Positions 31,611 through 43,593 are shown, numbered from the stretch's first letter. The stretch: DNA of 64,000 nucleotides from Ophiobolus disseminans (GCA_010093685.1 MU006217.1:706911-770910); one strand, 5' to 3'. The notes: generated by a model from the letters alone, not told the origin. Numbers and translations: made by a program.

Positions 31611-33149
31611 AAGACTGCCTCCCGGATCCTATGAAGTAGTTGGCGTCTGTCTCATATGTGGTTTTCATGCCGTTCTTCTTACTGGGCGAATGTATGTCGC
31701 CGGGCAAAACTCGATGATGGTTTCGAAAGCGGCATAAGTGAAGCCAGCCTCAACAACAAGATACGAAGTCAGTGTTTGACTAACATTGGAAATTTTCTGA
31801 AGAGCATACCACGATTTCAAAATTACTTTGGAAATTGCAGCTCATTGTGCTCGGTATAGTGTGCTACTGAAGATGATTGTGCTGTTTTGGTACACAATCA
31901 GTACCTCAGACGATGGTCTTTTATACTTGATCTCTCCGTTACAGAGCCTCATTCTGTTGCCTTCTTCTGAGATTTTTTGACGCATTTAGTACTGAAAACC
32001 CCCCTCCACCTTGTGCGCGACTTGCAGATTGCCATGCATGTCTCTTCGCAGCGGAGAACCTCTCCATTGGATAATTTGGCGTGAATAAACAGTTTTGGTT
32101 CGACAGTAAGCCACTGTCGGAAACAGAGTCGCAGCCACTTGGAAGGCTGAACGTGGAACAAGGATCGGGACGCGATAATTCAGCCTGGCGTAGTCCTGCA
32201 GTCGTAAGCTCTGCATTTACATTAGGTTTCAGGTAACGATGTGTAACTCATGCATATTCTAATACCAGTCCTTCGGAGTTACGTCAAAGTAAGCTATGGC
32301 GATTGTTGGATTGGTAACAGATTTTGAGCAGTAATACATCCACCGGGTTGATCGGTGACTAGTCTTTGCCGAGCCACCACCAACCTTGTTGTAATTCCAT
32401 GCTGCAAACCTTGCGATCGCATTCATCAACTCCGAGACTTAGGTGTTTGAATTGGAGACAATCGGGTGGCAATGAACTCAGGAACAGGGAAGTGACCTCA
32501 CCCAATAGCGGATACGGCGCAACACGTATCCGGTCCCTCAGCCCTCAGCCTGATGCTCGATCTGGACGAGAGGCTGCAAGGCTGAATCACGTCTTGTCCA
32601 TAATCAGGATTTTGCTGAAAGCTGACAGATCGAAACATGTGTGATTGGTGTATGCATGCTGCGACAGGATCTGGATCGTAATCGCGAAAGCCATTAGCAG
32701 CTTTGAAGCCTGGATCACACAGCTTGCTTCCCGTCCCGAATCGTGGGGCGTAGGCGATAATTTCAGCTTCATTGGTATCCGATCAACGTTAAGGTCTGTC
32801 TTGGCATCTACCTCCCCGCGTTATGCGTTCGTTTTCTCCAGCCTGGGCCGCATCTGGACTCTAAGCACGCGATGCCCCTGTCCTTCGTAGAATGTCTAGC
32901 CGCACGACCGGACAGATTTGAGCCCGTCGGGACCGGCCAAACTTGTCCCGCTGTGTTCGCACAGATTCTTCCCGTCCAGAAGGCAAACGATCTTCCTGTA
33001 ATTCGCTGATGAGACCGTTGTAGACACGTGAAAGTGTAGGTAGACCTTGTCTGGGAATTTGAAACTCGAACTGTCCCGGAGAGAACCAGACTTCGTTGAC
33101 GCCCAACGTCTGATCTTTTGCCCTGGACGCCCTTGATGCCTTGCTGTCG
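31611..33149. other. Intergenic region
   Basis: About 1.5 kb without a supported gene. A perfect 8-bp inverted repeat (CGGATACG...CGTATCCG, 8-base loop) lies at 32509-32532. Short frames on both strands lack recognisable motifs and look like noise. Confidence 0.45.
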
Positions 33150-34273
33150 TCACACGACTTTGTCGACTGTCAACGCCCCAGAGTCCTCGCCCTCTAATCT
33201 GAGACGACCACAAGACTCAATTTGTTTTTTCCACTTGTTGGATTCGTATCGCGCCGTCATAACAGTCAACCGAAGCTCGGGCTCGCTGATCTCAGACGTT
33301 AAAGGTAGTTGAACAGGCGTAAAAGTCCAACGCCCGAATGCCCAGTTGAGAACGTATCGCGCCCTGCCTTCGGGTGCTTTTCGATGAGCATCTTGTTCAG
33401 GATCGGAGGACTTCGGTGGTGTAGATACGTATAGCACACCTTTTATCCGGTAAACTTCGTCTTTTGTTGGGTCTTCGAGTAGTTCGGCCAGCTTTTCAGT
33501 GTTTACGCTACCTCCACCCTGTTCACTCCGCAGTGTCACAGTAAGGACTTCGATCTCGCTAGAGTGGTCGTGGTCATGCTTGTGCTCGTGCTCTTCTTTT
33601 TGTTCTTCGACAAGGCCAGCTAATCGCGCATCCAGCCCAAAGACAATATTTTTGTCTACCCAACCCTTGCTGCTCTTTGTCCGTGGTATTTGTGGCTCGA
33701 CCTCGAGCTCCAATATTGCGTCTTCAACGTCCTCAAGTCTTCTTTCACTGACGAGCTCCCACTTGTTCAGTACGATGAGGTCGGTATACCGCGCTTGCAA
33801 TTTGGCTGTGTAGCTTGTGTCTTCATACCCTTTCCAGTTCTCTACGTCAATCACGCTCATTACACCATCTAACACATATCGTCCTGTCTCTCTGCCCAAC
33901 CTATTTACCTCCATAGCGAGTGTTGCTGGGAAGGCAGACCCGGATGTCTCGATGACGATGCGGTCGGGGGTAATGTCGTTTGCGAGTGTTTCGAGAGCGT
34001 CGGACAGCTGGCCAACGAGATTGCAGCATATGCATCCATTGAGGAGCTCTTGGACGCCAGAAATGGCTTGTGACGACGCGAGTTGTGAGTCGACCGCGAC
34101 ATCGCCGTATTCGTTCTTGAGGAGCGCAAGCTTGTACGTCTTCGGAAGCTGAGGAATGAGATTGAGTATTAGGGCTAGTCGAAGTTAGACAGGGTTCAAA
34201 GAACCTTTCGGAGAATTGACATACTCGTCTTGCCAGAGCCAAGAAACCCTGTAATGATCGTGATGGGTATCAT
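33150..34273 (-). CDS. CobW/COG0523-family GTPase metallochaperone
   Basis: G3E-type P-loop GTPase related to the ZNG1/YjiA zinc-transfer chaperones. Exons are complement(33150..34174, 34225..34273), 50-nt intron (GTATGT...GACTAG), 357 aa. The first exon holds Walker A (TGFLGSGKT, residues ~8-16). The hallmark metal motif GCICC is at residues 63-67 (LLNGCICCNLVGQLSDAL). Switch/Walker B is RIVIETSGSAFPATLA, and the guanine-specificity region is IVLNKWELVS, where NKWE replaces the usual NKxD. A His-rich metal-binding loop (EEHEHKHDHDH) lies near residue 220. The C-terminal CobW_C domain ends in the FGRWTFTPVQLPL strand region. It shares a 391-bp divergent promoter with the stress-type gene at 34665. 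Zinc is the likely cargo by family; other metals are possible. Confidence 0.9.
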
Positions 34274-34574
34274 AGTGATGCGAATGCCTCCAGAATGATG
34301 GTACACAAACGAACGACTACTTATACTTGAGTCTTCACAGAAAAAGTAACTTCAATTTCGCGTCGCAATCGGGAGCTTAGTGGGGGTCTTGCACGTACGA
34401 CGCGCGATCACAGCTCCCTCATCCCTGTCAATCGCGGGGTCCAAATGACGTACCGCGGCAACTACGTTAATCAGGTACATCCCCCGTGCGTGCAATCGAG
34501 ACTACTGCATCCAAGCACTAACAATCCTGTTGGCTCCCCTGCCTCTATCGCGCTACCAAGATTCGAAGGGACTC

Positions 34575-34581
34575 CTTATAA
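34575..34581 (+). promoter_or_regulatory. TATA box of the Ddr48-like gene, with an STRE-like motif upstream
   Basis: TTATAAA at 34575-34581 lies about 85-90 bp upstream of the ATG at 34665 and is followed by a CA/CT-rich leader. A CCCCT pentamer (the reverse of the stress-response element AGGGG) lies at about 34535. TATA plus STRE fits a stress-inducible gene, but five-base motifs are common by chance. Confidence 0.45.
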
Positions 34582-34664
34582 ACCTCCAATTCTCACCGAA
34601 CAACCAACATCAACTTCACCACCTCTTACTTTCAAACCTCAGATCTTCAAACACAAAGAACATC

Positions 34665-35134
34665 ATGGATTACGTTAACAAGCTCACCGGCGGCGGCAAC
34701 AACAACCAGCAGACCAGCTCTAACCAGCAGTCTACACAGGGCTCATCTGGCGAGCAGAAGTCGAGCGGCGGCTTCCTCGGTGGCATCGGCGACAAGCTGA
34801 ACAGCGCTGCCGGCGGCGGAAAGGAGTCAGAGAAGAATGAGGACTACCTTGACAAGGGTGAGCTACACCCTCACTCAACGTTGCTCATGTGACTAACAGG
34901 ACGCAGGTGTCGACTTCGTCCAAGAGAAGTTCCTCGGTGGAGGACCCCAGGACAACGAGGTATGTCGTCATTACCATGTTGTTGGTGTCGTGTTGCACAA
35001 CGACTAACGCTGTGATACAGTCCGCTGTCGAGCAAGCCAAGGATGAACAGATCTCCGACTACATCCGCAGCACATACAAGAGCTCCACCGGATCCGACAT
35101 CCCCATCAAGGACAAGGAGACTCGTCTCGGTTAG
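34665..35134 (+). CDS. Small Gly/Asn/Gln-rich stress-type protein (Ddr48-like annotation group), 119 aa
   Basis: Exons 34665..34857, 34907..34959 and 35021..35134 (introns of 49 and 61 nt) give MDYVNKLTGGGNNNQQTSSN to the terminal PIKDKETRLG. The N-terminal half is Gly/Asn/Gln/Ser-rich and disordered, then GGFLGGIGDKLNSAAGGGKE. The C-terminal half is an amphipathic helical unit: EDYLDKGVDFVQEKFLGGGP, then EQAKDEQISDYIRSTYKSST. Similar small proteins in Dothideomycetes are often labelled 'DNA damage-responsive protein 48', mainly on composition, so the name is weak. No catalytic motif, signal peptide or TM helix is present. Three short exons, a TATA box and a CCCCT motif suggest a strongly inducible gene. 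A hydrophilic, stress-protective role is plausible but inferred. Confidence 0.75.
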
Positions 35135-35817
35135 AGGGTGCTTTGAGCCATGTGCATGTGCATAGGCTTAGTTGCCGGCGTTGCATGATATGGTAGGAGA
35201 CCAGCAGGACAAGAGATCCGCTGGCTATGAGGTTATGGATATGATAGTCTGGAAATGACACATTGGACCTCCAAATGATCATGCTTTCCTCCTTGATGTG
35301 ATATGCTTGGTGACTTGCGTGTCCGCGCGCGCTCTCGACATCGATATTACTGCCCGATGTAACATCGCTCTGCGACACACTCTGCCCCATCATTTACATG
35401 TGACTCTCAGGGCTATCATCATCGCTCCCTCTCCAGCGTTTCAACACACCGCTTCAGCAGGTCCATTAGCCTCGTTCGTATGCTTCTTCCAGCGGGTGTC
35501 CCTGCATGTTTGCCAGCGCCCCACCCAAACGGCAGGACTAATTTCCGTCTGCCTCGGGGGTCTAGCACAACCAGCGCATCCAACGGGAATTTGCCACCTC
35601 CAAGTGGATGTAATAAGCCTAGGCGGACAAAGTGGTTGTTTGACGGTTCGACAGCTTGTATGAGGGGAAGCGAGAACGACGTGATGGAAGAAGGGTTGTG
35701 CGTCGAGGGCTCGTGGCAGAGGACTAGTGCTTGCAGGGAGGGCGAAATGGTGTAGAGGTCTGGTAGGGCAGAGCTATTGGCGATGAGCAGTTTCGTCTGA
35801 GAATTTATAGGATGTCC
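35135..35817. other. Convergent intergenic region
   Basis: About 680 bp between two 3' ends. Open frames on the plus strand lack a conserved start or motifs. Nothing else recognised. Confidence 0.45.
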
Positions 35818-36156
35818 TCACCACAGCAGATCGTAGTGGGTGTGCACATTCCCTTGAACGCAGAGTACTATGATCGATTCACCCCTCCGATACCTCTGCC
35901 AATTATCGCGCGCTTCTAGCCTCCCGTCCAACGGTCGTGCAATTCGCTTGCTAGCCAGAATCGCATCCACGTCAACGCTCCACGCCTCCTCAGCACCTAT
36001 TATATCCAACTCATCCAACTCGCACTGTGTTCTCGATCGCTTCAACGTATCACTCAACACCGAAAGCGCTGGCGACGGCTCCCTCCTCTGCTGTACCTCC
36101 TCTTCGTCCTCGTCGGTTGCAAGTCGCGAGCGTTTGCGACTTAGTGCCACGCTCAT
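35818..36156 (-). CDS. Small unknown protein, 112 aa
   Basis: Uninterrupted frame from the ATG at 36154-36156. It begins MSVALSRKRSRLATDEDEEE, with a basic patch resembling a nuclear localisation signal followed by an acidic run. It continues QCELDELDIIGAEEAWSVDV, then ARDNWQRYRRGESIIVLCVQ and ends THYDLLW. The charge pattern and coherent composition look like a real small nuclear protein, but no family is recognised. The frame stays open upstream to 36252, so a longer N-terminus is possible. It is divergent from ATG5 across about 265 bp, which probably contains both promoters. Confidence 0.5.
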   Translation of the reverse strand: MSVALSRKRSRLATDEDEEEVQQRREPSPALSVLSDTLKRSRTQCELDELDIIGAEEAWSVDVDAILASKRIARPLDGRLEARDNWQRYRRGESIIVLCVQGNVHTHYDLLW

Positions 36157-36420
36157 AGTCCAGCGCGAAGTCGGAAGAAGAAGATCGACCATTCTGCGCC
36201 CGGCAACATATGCCCACGCGCTAGCAGAGAGAGTGAAAGCGTGCCAGGCCACATAGCGAATAAGGAGTGAGCGGTTGTCAGAAGAGACGCACCTGCCCTC
36301 GATCGTTTCCAGGATTTGGCCTAAGCTTTAGAGTTCCTGTCCAAGCTTCACCCCGCGCTACCCCACCATTTGCGATCTAGAGGAGCCTACCTGGAGCGGG
36401 CGTCATCTTGCATCTTGGAG

Positions 36421-37423
36421 ATGTCTTCGCGCGATGTCACGAGCCGGCTCAGGGAGAGGGTGTGGAATGGCAGCATACCATTAGAGATACGGCTGCAGAA
36501 TAAAGACTGCAGAACATATGAGAATTCGGATCCATACTTAGTACGTACCTGCAACTTCAGACCTCGCGTTACTGTGCTGCAGCCTGGCACACATCATAAC
36601 ACCTTCACAATAGATACAATTCCCACGCCTCTCCTACCTCGCCCTCCTCATCCACAAACTCCACGCCTTCTTCGCCCCAAACCTCATCTTCCCCGACGCC
36701 CCGCCCTCAGACATATGGCTCTCGTACGAAGGCGTGCCCCTGAAATGGCACTACCCCCTCGGCCTGCTCTACGACCTCTACTCGGGCGCTGAACCCGCAT
36801 ACCCACCCGACACCACATCCCCGCCGCACAAGCACGAAGCATCGGACGACGAGCACAAGCCGTTACCATGGCGCCTCACTGTCCACTTCTCGGCGTTTCC
36901 AACCGAGCAACTGGTCCGTCTTGACAACGAAGACAAACAGATTCACGACCTGTTCATACAAGGCGTTAAGGAAGCAGATTACCTCCGCACGGGCACTGGC
37001 AAGACAGTCATGTTCCTGAGTAAAGAGGACAGCACGCAGCTCTGGGACGGCGTCCGGACGCACAACTTCACACTCTACAATCCCATCAACCAAAAGCTTC
37101 TGAACCCACAGGGCGTCAATTTGCGGCACCTCCCTGTGCGACTATACCTCCCGCACGCGGCGTCGGAAGACACGGAGCCGGGGAGTTTGAGAGTCGTGCA
37201 GAGTTTAGTTAGGGCGGAAGTGTCGTCGAGACAGCCGCAGACGATAGGCATGGCGCTGAATACCATTTTGCCGACTTTGTTCCCAAGTCGGAGAAGTGCG
37301 TTGCTGGCGCAGGCGGTGCTGCATGGGGCGGTGTTGCCGTTGAATGCTAGTGTGGAAGAGCTGGTGCGGGCGGTGTCGTATTTAGATGGGTGGTTGCATA
37401 TTGCTGTTGTTATGATGGCGTAG
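36421..37423 (+). CDS. ATG5: Autophagy protein Atg5
   Basis: Atg5 is conjugated to Atg12 and, with Atg16, forms the E3-like complex that attaches Atg8 to phosphatidylethanolamine on the phagophore. Exons 36421..36540 and 36614..37423 (73-nt intron, GTACGT...CAATAG) give 309 aa. The N-terminal UblA region reads VWNGSIPLEIRLQNKD and, across the splice, SDPYLIQFPRLSYLALLIHK. Then come VPLKWHYPLGLLYDL and LPWRLTVHFSAFPTEQLVRL. The Atg12-acceptor lysine is K159 by alignment of VKEADYLRTG with the acceptor segment of human ATG5 (MKEADALKH). QLWDGVRTHNFTLYNPINQK precedes the C-terminal UblB (LPVRLYLP...QTIGMALNTILPTLFP). ALLAQAVLHGAVLPLNASVE, ending near YLDGWLHIAV, is typical. The gene appears complete. 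Confidence 0.95.
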
Positions 37424-37600
37424 TGTAATGAGCAGGTGATGACATAGCCTGCATATCTGTATTGAATATCATGAGCACAGCTTGAGCCTGCACAGCGACT
37501 AGTAATCTCACACGACTGCATAATCGCAGAGATGTAGTGACAAACTTGCTTGAGGATAGACGGGCCAAACTCACTACAAGGCCCCCGTCTCGGTCTACCA

Positions 37601-40600
37601 TTACTTCAACTTGACCTTCAGCACACCCCGCCAGGCTTCCAGCGCACTCTCCACGTACTCTTGTGCGTAGTACTCAACATCTTCATCGCTCAAGATCAGC
37701 TTGAGTGCCTCGCCTGTATTGCCCCACCGAACTTGGGCCTTGATTGCTTCAACGCCACGCCGCAAGATGAGATCGATGTAGCTCTGTGCTACATCTCGCA
37801 CTGCCTGGAAACAGACCTCTGTCGATTGCAAGAGGTTGGAGTCGTACTTGTCCGGTAACGTTTTCTTGTGGATGTGAGGAACCTTGGCCTTGATCACACT
37901 TTCGCGAAGATGCACAACGAGTCTGTATGTCGCACGCAGGACTTCGAGTCTTGCGTAGCAGGACATGAGCATGTTCTCGTGGAACATGGTGGGCTCGTCC
38001 TCTAGCTTCAGTGTTGTGCTACCGGGCATGCGCAGCTTCTCCATGGCTAGGCGCATATCCTCAATGCAGTCGAGATAATCTTCAAAGTCCTCCTTGTGGA
38101 TATGGTGTTTTGTCCTTGGCGCATATATCTCGTTCATGAATGTGGTAAGGGAATCCCAGAAGCCGACCAAGCTCCGTTCAATGTGTGGGAAGAATCGGAA
38201 GCCCTGTTTCCCTCGATCTCCATCATGGTTTCTTGTGAACGGATCGAGGTCGCCCGTAAATGACACCGCTTCGTTATGCAGTCGCTGGCTAGCGTGTTCT
38301 CGTGTGTAATGTGTTTCGTCTAGCCACCCTATCTCCGGAATTGGGACTGGCATGATTGCCCGGGAGGCTCTATCGTAGTATGCACGGGTTTCAAAGTTTG
38401 GAAATACTGTTGTATCAACGTTGTCGGAGATACCTCTGTAAGCTAAGCCAGTTAGTACACCTCGTTTCTTGATTGCGTTCAATCCAGGGACGGATCTGGA
38501 AGTGTAATACTCACTCTTCCAATCAAGGGTTGGTACCTGATCCACTGATTCTCCCTTGAGGCGTGCTATACGGCGACGCTCTAGAGAGCAAATGTGCTTC
38601 GTCAAACTTGACTTCAATTTTTCCTTGAGAAGCGAGATATGCAGAGCTTGGTCCCATTGGAAGGTCGACAGATCGGTGACGAAATATCCCGCCGTTTTTT
38701 CCTCCATCCTGTCGATTGTGTTGATGACTTTAGTTAACTCTTCGTCTGCTGAGAAGCCACCATAAGTCTTGACATCGAAGGGATGCGTTTGAGAGATCCG
38801 AGAGAGCATATAAGGAGAAAGGGTATCCATAAGCATCTCTTTGCACTTCGTATGGCGGAACAGTCGAAAAGCAATGGTCCCGAGACCGAGGTTCAGATGT
38901 AGCCTTGCAGCAAGCAGGGCGAACGTCCTGTTCTGCTTCTCTTTGTCCTTCTCCACCAGATGCCGCGCATACATCGTGGCTTGTAGTAAGATGCGTGAAT
39001 TTGACGTCATCTCCAGCGGGTTCTTTTGCTCGTTATTGCAAGCATATGAGTGGTGCATGGTGAGGAGTGAGTACACAGCTAGACAAGAGACATCCGCATT
39101 CTCGGGCCAGATTCTAGAGTGTTGAGTTGCAAGCTTGAAGAATGACGACAAAACGAGGAGGTCTTCGGCCCGCCTTCGTGAAATTGTCAACATGTATTGA
39201 AACTTCAGTACGTTGGCCATAGCTTGTTGCAACTCATCGAGTTCGGTCTGGACTTTCATCAGTACATTCAAAATGACAATAGAGGCCGAGGAAGATATAC
39301 TCTGTCTGCAGTAGTGGCCTTGAGCTGCTTATTCGTGAAATCAAAAATGGAGGACAGGAAGACCGATGTGTCCTTCCAACTGAAATTCTCGACAGTTGGT
39401 CGGAGGTCATCGAAGCAGCAGGTCAGTCGTCCGTGGTGCTCGAAATATTCCATACAGTCCGCCTGTACCGGTGTGCCTACCCAAGAACCCAACTTTATAT
39501 GTGTGAGATAGATTGGACGATCTCTACTTCTTGGTGGAGTTTTGAAACAGGCTTTTATCTCGTCCATAATGATCTCCCGACCCCTTCACTGGTTAGTAGA
39601 ATCCTTGCGTACTCTTTCGATGGCAAGTCACTCACTCTGCATAAGGTCGACCAGCCTCGACTGCACAATTGAGTGAGGTCCAAACACCCCACTTCCAGGC
39701 ACAAAGCTCCCACAACTTGTTCTTGGAAGTACTTGCAAGCTCAAGACGTGATCGCGTGGTTTCAAGTGTGAGACGACAATGCTGCTCAAGCTGCCGCCAC
39801 TGTTTTTCTTCTAGGAGCATGTCCATTGTCAGCATTCTCAAGTCGTCGGAGTGACGAGAGATCAAAGGCAGCAAAGTTTCCGGCGGCTCGTCCCATAAAT
39901 CTTGTAATTCTTTCGAACGACGCTGCCTTCCGAAGATAATGCCCATGAATCGAAGGTCCCTGATGTCTTTGACTGCGGTGGGATCGTCCTAGGTTGTGTA
40001 AGCTCCGAATCCCTGAGTACATGCATAGTAAAGAGTAACATACTGGAGACGCTGTGTATGCCTGCTTCATCAATTTCAATGCTATACTCATCTGAAGCTG
40101 CGCCATCTGATCGCCGTGACCAATAACGCCGAGTCTCGCTTCAGCTGCAAGTTGAGTTGCAAGTATGAGCGAGTACTGCGCTTGCTTCTTGTCGGAAGGT
40201 CCTTCCTTGTTGTAATTGACGACTGCCTAAACGCTGATTAGTACATCGAATCATTAAGCACGAAATGGTGGATTGCGGACGTACAAAGCGAACATCCTCC
40301 CAAAGGTCTTCATCCAAAGCTGTCCTGAACAAAGTATTCCACAGTGTCATGCGGTCATCTCTGCGCCGAAGAGTTTTCGCGGTGGCCTGCCAGCACTCGA
40401 TAGCCGTCACACCCACAGAGACGTTTTGAACGGATCCGTGACTTCTTCGTATTGCTTCCAAATAGATCTTGTACATATAGGCAAGAAGTCGAAATTCTGC
40501 TATGGGTTGCTTGTGTACTTCCGTCATGCAGTGAGCGATGAGCTTTGGGTCCATCGTTTGTTGAAGCCCAAGATCACATTTCCATGTCTATCCCATGGTT

Positions 40601-40756
40601 AGTACCATACACATAACACCTACTACAAAGTTCACATACCAGAAGGTACGGGTTGTTCGGCTGCTTTTTCAGCGCCTTATCGACCACCGAAGTCGCGAAC
40701 TTCGGTTTCGAATATTCGCGCTGCGCTTTTGTAAGTTTGTCCCAGTTGTACGCCAT
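37601..40756 (-). CDS. MDM20: NatB N-acetyltransferase auxiliary subunit (MDM20/NAA25)
   Basis: Non-catalytic TPR-like subunit that anchors the NatB acetyltransferase (acetylating Met-Asp/Glu/Asn N-termini) to ribosomes. Seven exons were inferred: complement(37601..38435, 38511..39247, 39301..39583, 39636..39988, 40044..40226, 40285..40587, 40640..40756), 936 aa. The N-terminus has helical-repeat features (ATSVVDKALKKQPNNPYLL; AEFRLLAYMYKIYLEAIRRS). The family mark is the middle NatB_MDM20 segment RDRPIYLTHIKLGSW, then HGRLTCCFDDLRPTVENF, matching the conserved CxxDLxPY-type phrase. The C-terminal half is all helical, ending EYVESALEAWRGVLKVKLK. The intron at 38436-38510 is 75 nt and in frame, with overlapping possible donors GTGAGT and GTATTA; only GTATTA keeps the frame. 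The exon 4-5 junction uses an AAG acceptor and is the least certain. Confidence 0.8.
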
Positions 40757-41243
40757 GGAGACAGCCGCATCGAAAGTTGACTGTGGGCGAGTGGAAAGAA
40801 GAACGAGTAGAGAGGTGAGAATATCCTATAATCTGATAGTGAGTGCGTACTGTAGTTGCGATATTGGGGATGTGTTGAGAAAGTATTCGCGATGTTCGGG
40901 TGGAAGCCGTTTGGCGATGCTGCGGCTGCACTTGCCCTCTTTTTAATATTGGTTGGTGGCGGTTGCTCACGCTAGTGAAAAGCTTGGAGCAACATCGCTA
41001 CCACATTACTTTAGGCACAAAAAGGTCATGTCCAGGGCAAGCTTTTAAAGATGTTTTTGCTATGAGAGTTTCAAGTGTTACTATGTTATTAAGCTTTCAC
41101 TCCGTGTACAGACAAACCTGGCGTACTATAGTCCAAAGTATACCTCGGGTTCAACGATGTCAACTCATGCTACAAGTATCCATTGCATTCGTATTCATAC
41201 ATGTCTATGCTACAAGTGCAAATAAACGGAACAAACAGACCGA
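40757..41243. other. Intergenic region between MDM20 and MSM1
   Basis: About 490 bp containing the MDM20 promoter and the 3' UTR of the methionyl-tRNA synthetase gene, which lies in the same orientation. No further coding sequence or repeats seen. Confidence 0.5.
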
Positions 41244-43198
41244 TCACTCCTCGCTAGGTAATGGCGGGAACAAGACACCACTATACCCCACGCCCAACTC
41301 AATCATGGGCTCTCCGTATTCGAGATCAGCCCCAGGTTTACACCAATCAAAGGTCCTTCGATCGTGACGCACACCCAGCTGATCCAGGAGTAGATTTGCT
41401 TTGTTCGGCATCCATGGTTGGAGTAGGATGCCGATCAGGCGCAACGCCTCAGCAGCCTCGTATATGATCTTATCTACCTCCTCACCCGGTTCGCGTGGGC
41501 CAAAGGACAGTGTCTTTTGCCAGGGTGCGGACATTTGAAAGAAGTCATTCGCCTGTGATAGTCAGTATGTAAAGCATGCGCGGAGAGACCAGTTACTTAC
41601 GCCTCGTACAAAGTCAGCGAGCTGGAATACTGCTTTTCGTGGATCGTGCAATTCAAATGAGCTATCGAGTTTGGAAGCGATTTTGGAGAGAGAGTTGTTC
41701 CAGAAGTTCGCGCCGGGACCTTCTTCCCACTCTTCCGCTGACCTGCCGCCTACCCGCTGCACTGCACCCTGTACGCTCCACTTCTTGTTGCGCATAACGC
41801 GAGAGGCCAGATTGCCGAGTTGGTGGTTCAGAAACTTGTTGTACAGCTGGATGATGCGGATGTTGTCATAGCTAGAATCGTCCTGAACACCGCCCTCATG
41901 ACCCATGTAGAAGCGCATTACGTCTGATCCAAACCGATCAATGGCATGAAAGGGATCGACCACCCTTCCAGTCGACTTGGACATCTTTGAGCCGCCAAGG
42001 GTCCAGTGAGCGTGTGAGAAGATCTGTTTTGGCAAGGGAAGACCCAGCGCCATAAGGAAAGCAGGCCAGTAGATGCAATGGAATCGCACGATGTCTTTGC
42101 CAATGACCTGGCAGTCGGCTGGCCAGCCTCCGGCAGTGTCAAGACCAGGAGTCCAGGGATAGCCTGCTTTCGTGATATAGTTCACTAAAGCATCTAGCCA
42201 TACGTATATCGTCTGTGTCTCATCTCCGGGCACTCGAATACCCCAAGTCAATCGGTCGTAGGGTCGCGATATCGAGAGGTCTTCCAAGCCCGCTTCTACT
42301 GACTGCACGACCTCTTTCATGCGGTGTTCTGGAACGACCCATGTGGGATTTGCCTTGTAGAATTCGAGTAGTTTCTCGCGGAATGCGGACAGCCGGAAGT
42401 GATAATTTGTCTCGGAGGACCACTCGACCTCGCTTCCAGTCTCGATCGATGTCTGAATTCCCGTCAGCGGCGGATTTGCCAGCACTATCTCCTGTATCGT
42501 ACCATCATCTTTCGCCCCGTAGGCGGGTCGAGGTAGGGCTGCACTGCCGACTGGGTGTAAAAGGCCTCGTCTGTGACAGAATACCAGCCCTCGTGCTTCT
42601 CTTCGTAGATGAGGCCTTTCTCCTGCAGCAAGAACTACATGCCGTCAGCAGCCGTGTATGTCAGCCGTGCCGTCTTTTGTGTACCCAAGCATATTCAACT
42701 GCGTCCTTGTGTTCTCTGTCTGTCGTACGTATGAAGTGATCATTGGAGATCTCGGCCTTCCGCGCAAGTTCCTTCCAAGCGTAAGTACCCATGCTGTCTC
42801 TGTCCCAATTACTTCATGCATACTTTGAAAATCTCGGCGCCCTTGTCGCAGAATGGCTTGGGGTCTATGCCCGCCTTCGCTGCTGCCCGCTGCACCTTCA
42901 TTCCATGCTCATCCGTGCCCGTCAAAAGTATAGAATTTCGGCCCTTCAAGACTTGCCACCTCTTGATGATGTCCGCGAGGACCATGGTATATAAATGGCC
43001 GACATGAGGGGCGGCATTGACGTAGAATATCGGTGTCGTGATGTAGTATGGCTTCTCGGAAGTTGGTTGGGTCGAGATGGATCGATTGTGGCTGCTATGA
43101 GCTCGGCATGATGTACATAACCAAGGTCTACTTATCGAGAAGCTGGAAATCCCTCGTCGGAAAGTTGGACCAGTCAAATTGGCTATGCGGGCGCGCAT
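41244..43198 (-). CDS. MSM1: Mitochondrial methionyl-tRNA synthetase
   Basis: Charges mitochondrial tRNA-Met with methionine. Five exons: complement(41244..41552, 41601..42452, 42503..42634, 42685..42771, 42824..43198), 584 aa. Class-I signatures are HVGH in FYVNAAPHVGHLYTMVLADI (about residue 62) and KMSKS in WTLGGSKMSKSTGRVVDP (about residue 354). Others are LLTGTDEHGMKVQRAA, DHFIRTTDREH, IYVWLDALVNYITKAGYPW and DIVRFHCIYWPAFLMALGL. No zinc-knuckle insert is seen, in line with the mitochondrial/short bacterial type. The chosen start (43196-43198) gives a basic Ser/Arg-rich presequence (MRARIANLTGPTFRRGISSF) before YYITTPIFYVN. The frame remains open further upstream with other ATGs, so the N-terminus is uncertain. 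Confidence 0.9.
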
Positions 43199-43593
43199 AT
43201 TTTCGTCACGACGTCTCGGCGCGGAGTGCTTCGCGCGAGCTTCGATTCCGACAAATGTAGCGCTAGTCCCAGCATGTGCAAGTGTTTGCTGAGTAAGCTT
43301 CCGTAACTTCATGCCAGCCTCTGTCTCCCCCGCCATGTCTACAAAGTCAAGGTGCATAGAATAAGACATTTCAACCGTGTACCGCACCCTCGACACCAGG
43401 AAGAACCTTTACGCTGTACCTAAATCCGTCTATCTCCATACATATTTGAGCGGGAGGGTCTGCAATATACGCGTCAACACTATGGAGAACGATAGTAGTG
43501 AGGCAGGGGTTGATGATGTACATTGCTATATATGCTCCCATAGCCTTGCCTTTTCATCCTTTCCCTCCACCCCAAAGTCGAGCCAGTCTATTC
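43199..43593. other. Intergenic region upstream of MSM1
   Basis: About 395 bp between the inferred MSM1 start and the stop of the next gene on the same strand. The MSM1 frame stays open to 43396, so part may be coding if an earlier ATG is used. Otherwise promoter and 3' UTR. Confidence 0.4.
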
